Source of the DNA: Schizochytrium sp. TIO01
Taxonomy: Eukaryota > Sar > Bigyra > Thraustochytrida > Thraustochytriidae
Reading direction: 5' to 3'
Assembly (NCBI GenBank): GCA_004764695.1
Contig: SMSO01000007.1
Span: 17,501-81,500 of the forward strand
Length of the DNA: 64,000 nt
The notes beneath the pieces are model-generated. The model saw nothing but the letters and a program-made list of their open reading frames with translations, did not search any database and was not told where the DNA came from. Below are positions 62,781 through 64,000 of the stretch, piece after piece; positions within the stretch are counted from its first letter, which is position 1, and each line of letters opens with the position of its first letter. A program made the position numbers and the translations under genes.

Positions 62781-64000
62781 AGTCTTGCCAGCCCAAGTTC
62801 TACACTCCTCAGTTCTTCAATCTCTGTCCAACTAGCTATACACAAAACCAGCTTGTTTCTCCGCCACTACCACAGGGTCGCCGTCCTCCGGGAAAACGAT
62901 ATCCGTCACCTCAGAGATCGAGACCGTGCGCGTCCTTTCCTGTTATGCTCTGGCGATGTTCGGTCTATGCTGTTTTGCTTGCTTGCTTTGCTCTTCTCTT
63001 CAAGTTGTGCTGTTATTGCTGTTACCAAGTACCTTCTATTCCTTGAACGATTGACCCTGCGCACAGAGTGCTAGGCATCGTGCTAGCTGGCGCTAGCGAG
63101 TTTGATTCATTTCCATGCACAAACAACTTAGACTCAAGGTGCGCTAGTCATTCACTAAGTAGTGCTAGGCGCGGAAGGGCTCTAGAGATAGCTCAGGTGT
63201 AAATGATTTGGAGGGAGCACGTACCCACCGACTACTCCTTCTCCTGCCGTCCCAGTCGCACAAGAGAGCTTGGGGGTAAACGTCTTCAGGAGCTGCTGCG
63301 CTGCGTTGTTTGTTGCTGGGCCTCGGGGCAGTTTATGCCCGAACGAGCGAGGCCCGAGTGCCCCGGCCTGAGCGTGTGACAGGTATTGAGGCTGCACGCG
63401 CCGCATTTACTCTTATACAATAAAGGGATACCTGTATATCTATCTATCTATATAGACATACATATGTATTAGTCTAATGTGCATGTCTTGTGCTATTATA
63501 TGTGTTTCTCTTAATTGGGTGAACTATGACTGCGCCGATAAGACTGCATAGCGGAGCTCGTAAGAAGGCTCTTTTTGGACATGGACGGAGGGAAATGAGA
63601 AGGTTTACTTAGGGACGTGGGGAAAATAGTGCAAAGCGTCTTAAAATGAATGAGCTCTAAGCACAACATAACCACCACTATTACAGAGCAAAGAGTTAAA
63701 ATAGAAGAGGGAGTTAAATACTTTAGAAAAAGGAAAAATACTTTTAGTACGGAAAAAGTTGTAGAAAAACATTTTACTTAAAAACATCTTTATGTTTTAA
63801 AATATCGATTTTCTTTTAAAACCTTGTATAAAAATAAAAAGTTCTATGCCTTTGCTAATCTTTTTAATTTTAAAAATAAATAAAGTTTAAAGTTTGTAAA
63901 AGGGGCCCGGGGAAAAAAGGAAAAAAAAAATAAAAAAAATAAAGAAGAATATATCATATATAAGGCAAGTATTGAAACGTGGGGGTGTGTACCGGGAGCT
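62781..64000. other. 3' end of window, no gene seen
   Basis: The first 600 nt are of mixed composition, with short overlapping frames and no domain. From about 63410 the sequence is AT-rich with ATCT and AAAAT runs. A gene could begin on either strand near 63180-63400, but I cannot support one. Confidence 0.45.

Overview
This is a nuclear genomic window from a eukaryote. Protein genes are spliced (GT-AG introns, GTAAGT donors) or single-exon, and they include an axonemal dynein intermediate chain, a complex III subunit, a Dnmt2 tRNA methyltransferase, an ELMO protein and two histone-fold proteins; there is also a Pol III 5S rRNA gene. The dynein gene implies a flagellated stage. Together with Crinkler-type genes this suggests a zoosporic or flagellated protist (stramenopile-like is a guess). 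The sequence alone does not fix the lineage.

Layout. (1) 2.6-9.2 kb, minus strand: a leucine-rich-repeat gene built from tandemly amplified exon-intron cassettes. I read 16 exons. Fourteen internal exons are each exactly 84 nt (one 28-residue LRR), all flanked by phase-2 introns of about 284-309 nt that are nearly identical to each other. The parts sum to 1557 nt, an open frame of 518 residues. Intron 1 carries a 529-nt CAAG/CTTG microsatellite. (2) 9.66-9.78 kb: a 120-nt 5S rRNA gene with an upstream TATA and a T-run terminator. (3) 11.1-13.1 kb: a broken gene for an RHS/Crinkler-type P-loop NTPase with a nuclease-like C-terminus. (4) 15.3-17.7 kb: an intact 807-residue gene that appears to join a coiled coil, a PD-(D/E)XK-like nuclease and a protein kinase, a Crinkler-type architecture. 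(5) 19-42 kb: ordinary, well-spaced genes: a multi-pass membrane protein, ELMO, QCR8, an NF-YC-like histone-fold protein, a spliced membrane protein, a DNAI4/WDR78-like dynein intermediate chain, Dnmt2, and a TAF9-like histone-fold protein. (6) 42.6-62.2 kb: about 20 kb packed with tri- and tetranucleotide microsatellites, with GC-rich islands between them and no gene I can establish; some islands could be exons of a long-intron gene. (7) 62.2-62.8 kb: a small acidic orphan gene, then AT-rich sequence to the end.

The first 18 kb look like fast-evolving accessory sequence: a modular LRR recognition-type protein, a Crinkler-type nuclease-kinase, a decayed relative of that conflict-system class, and dispersed repeats. 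The middle 23 kb are housekeeping genes. The LRR cassette gene is the strongest candidate for an undescribed system: its repeats differ almost only at the residues expected on the exposed concave surface, and every internal exon can be skipped, duplicated or deleted without changing the frame.
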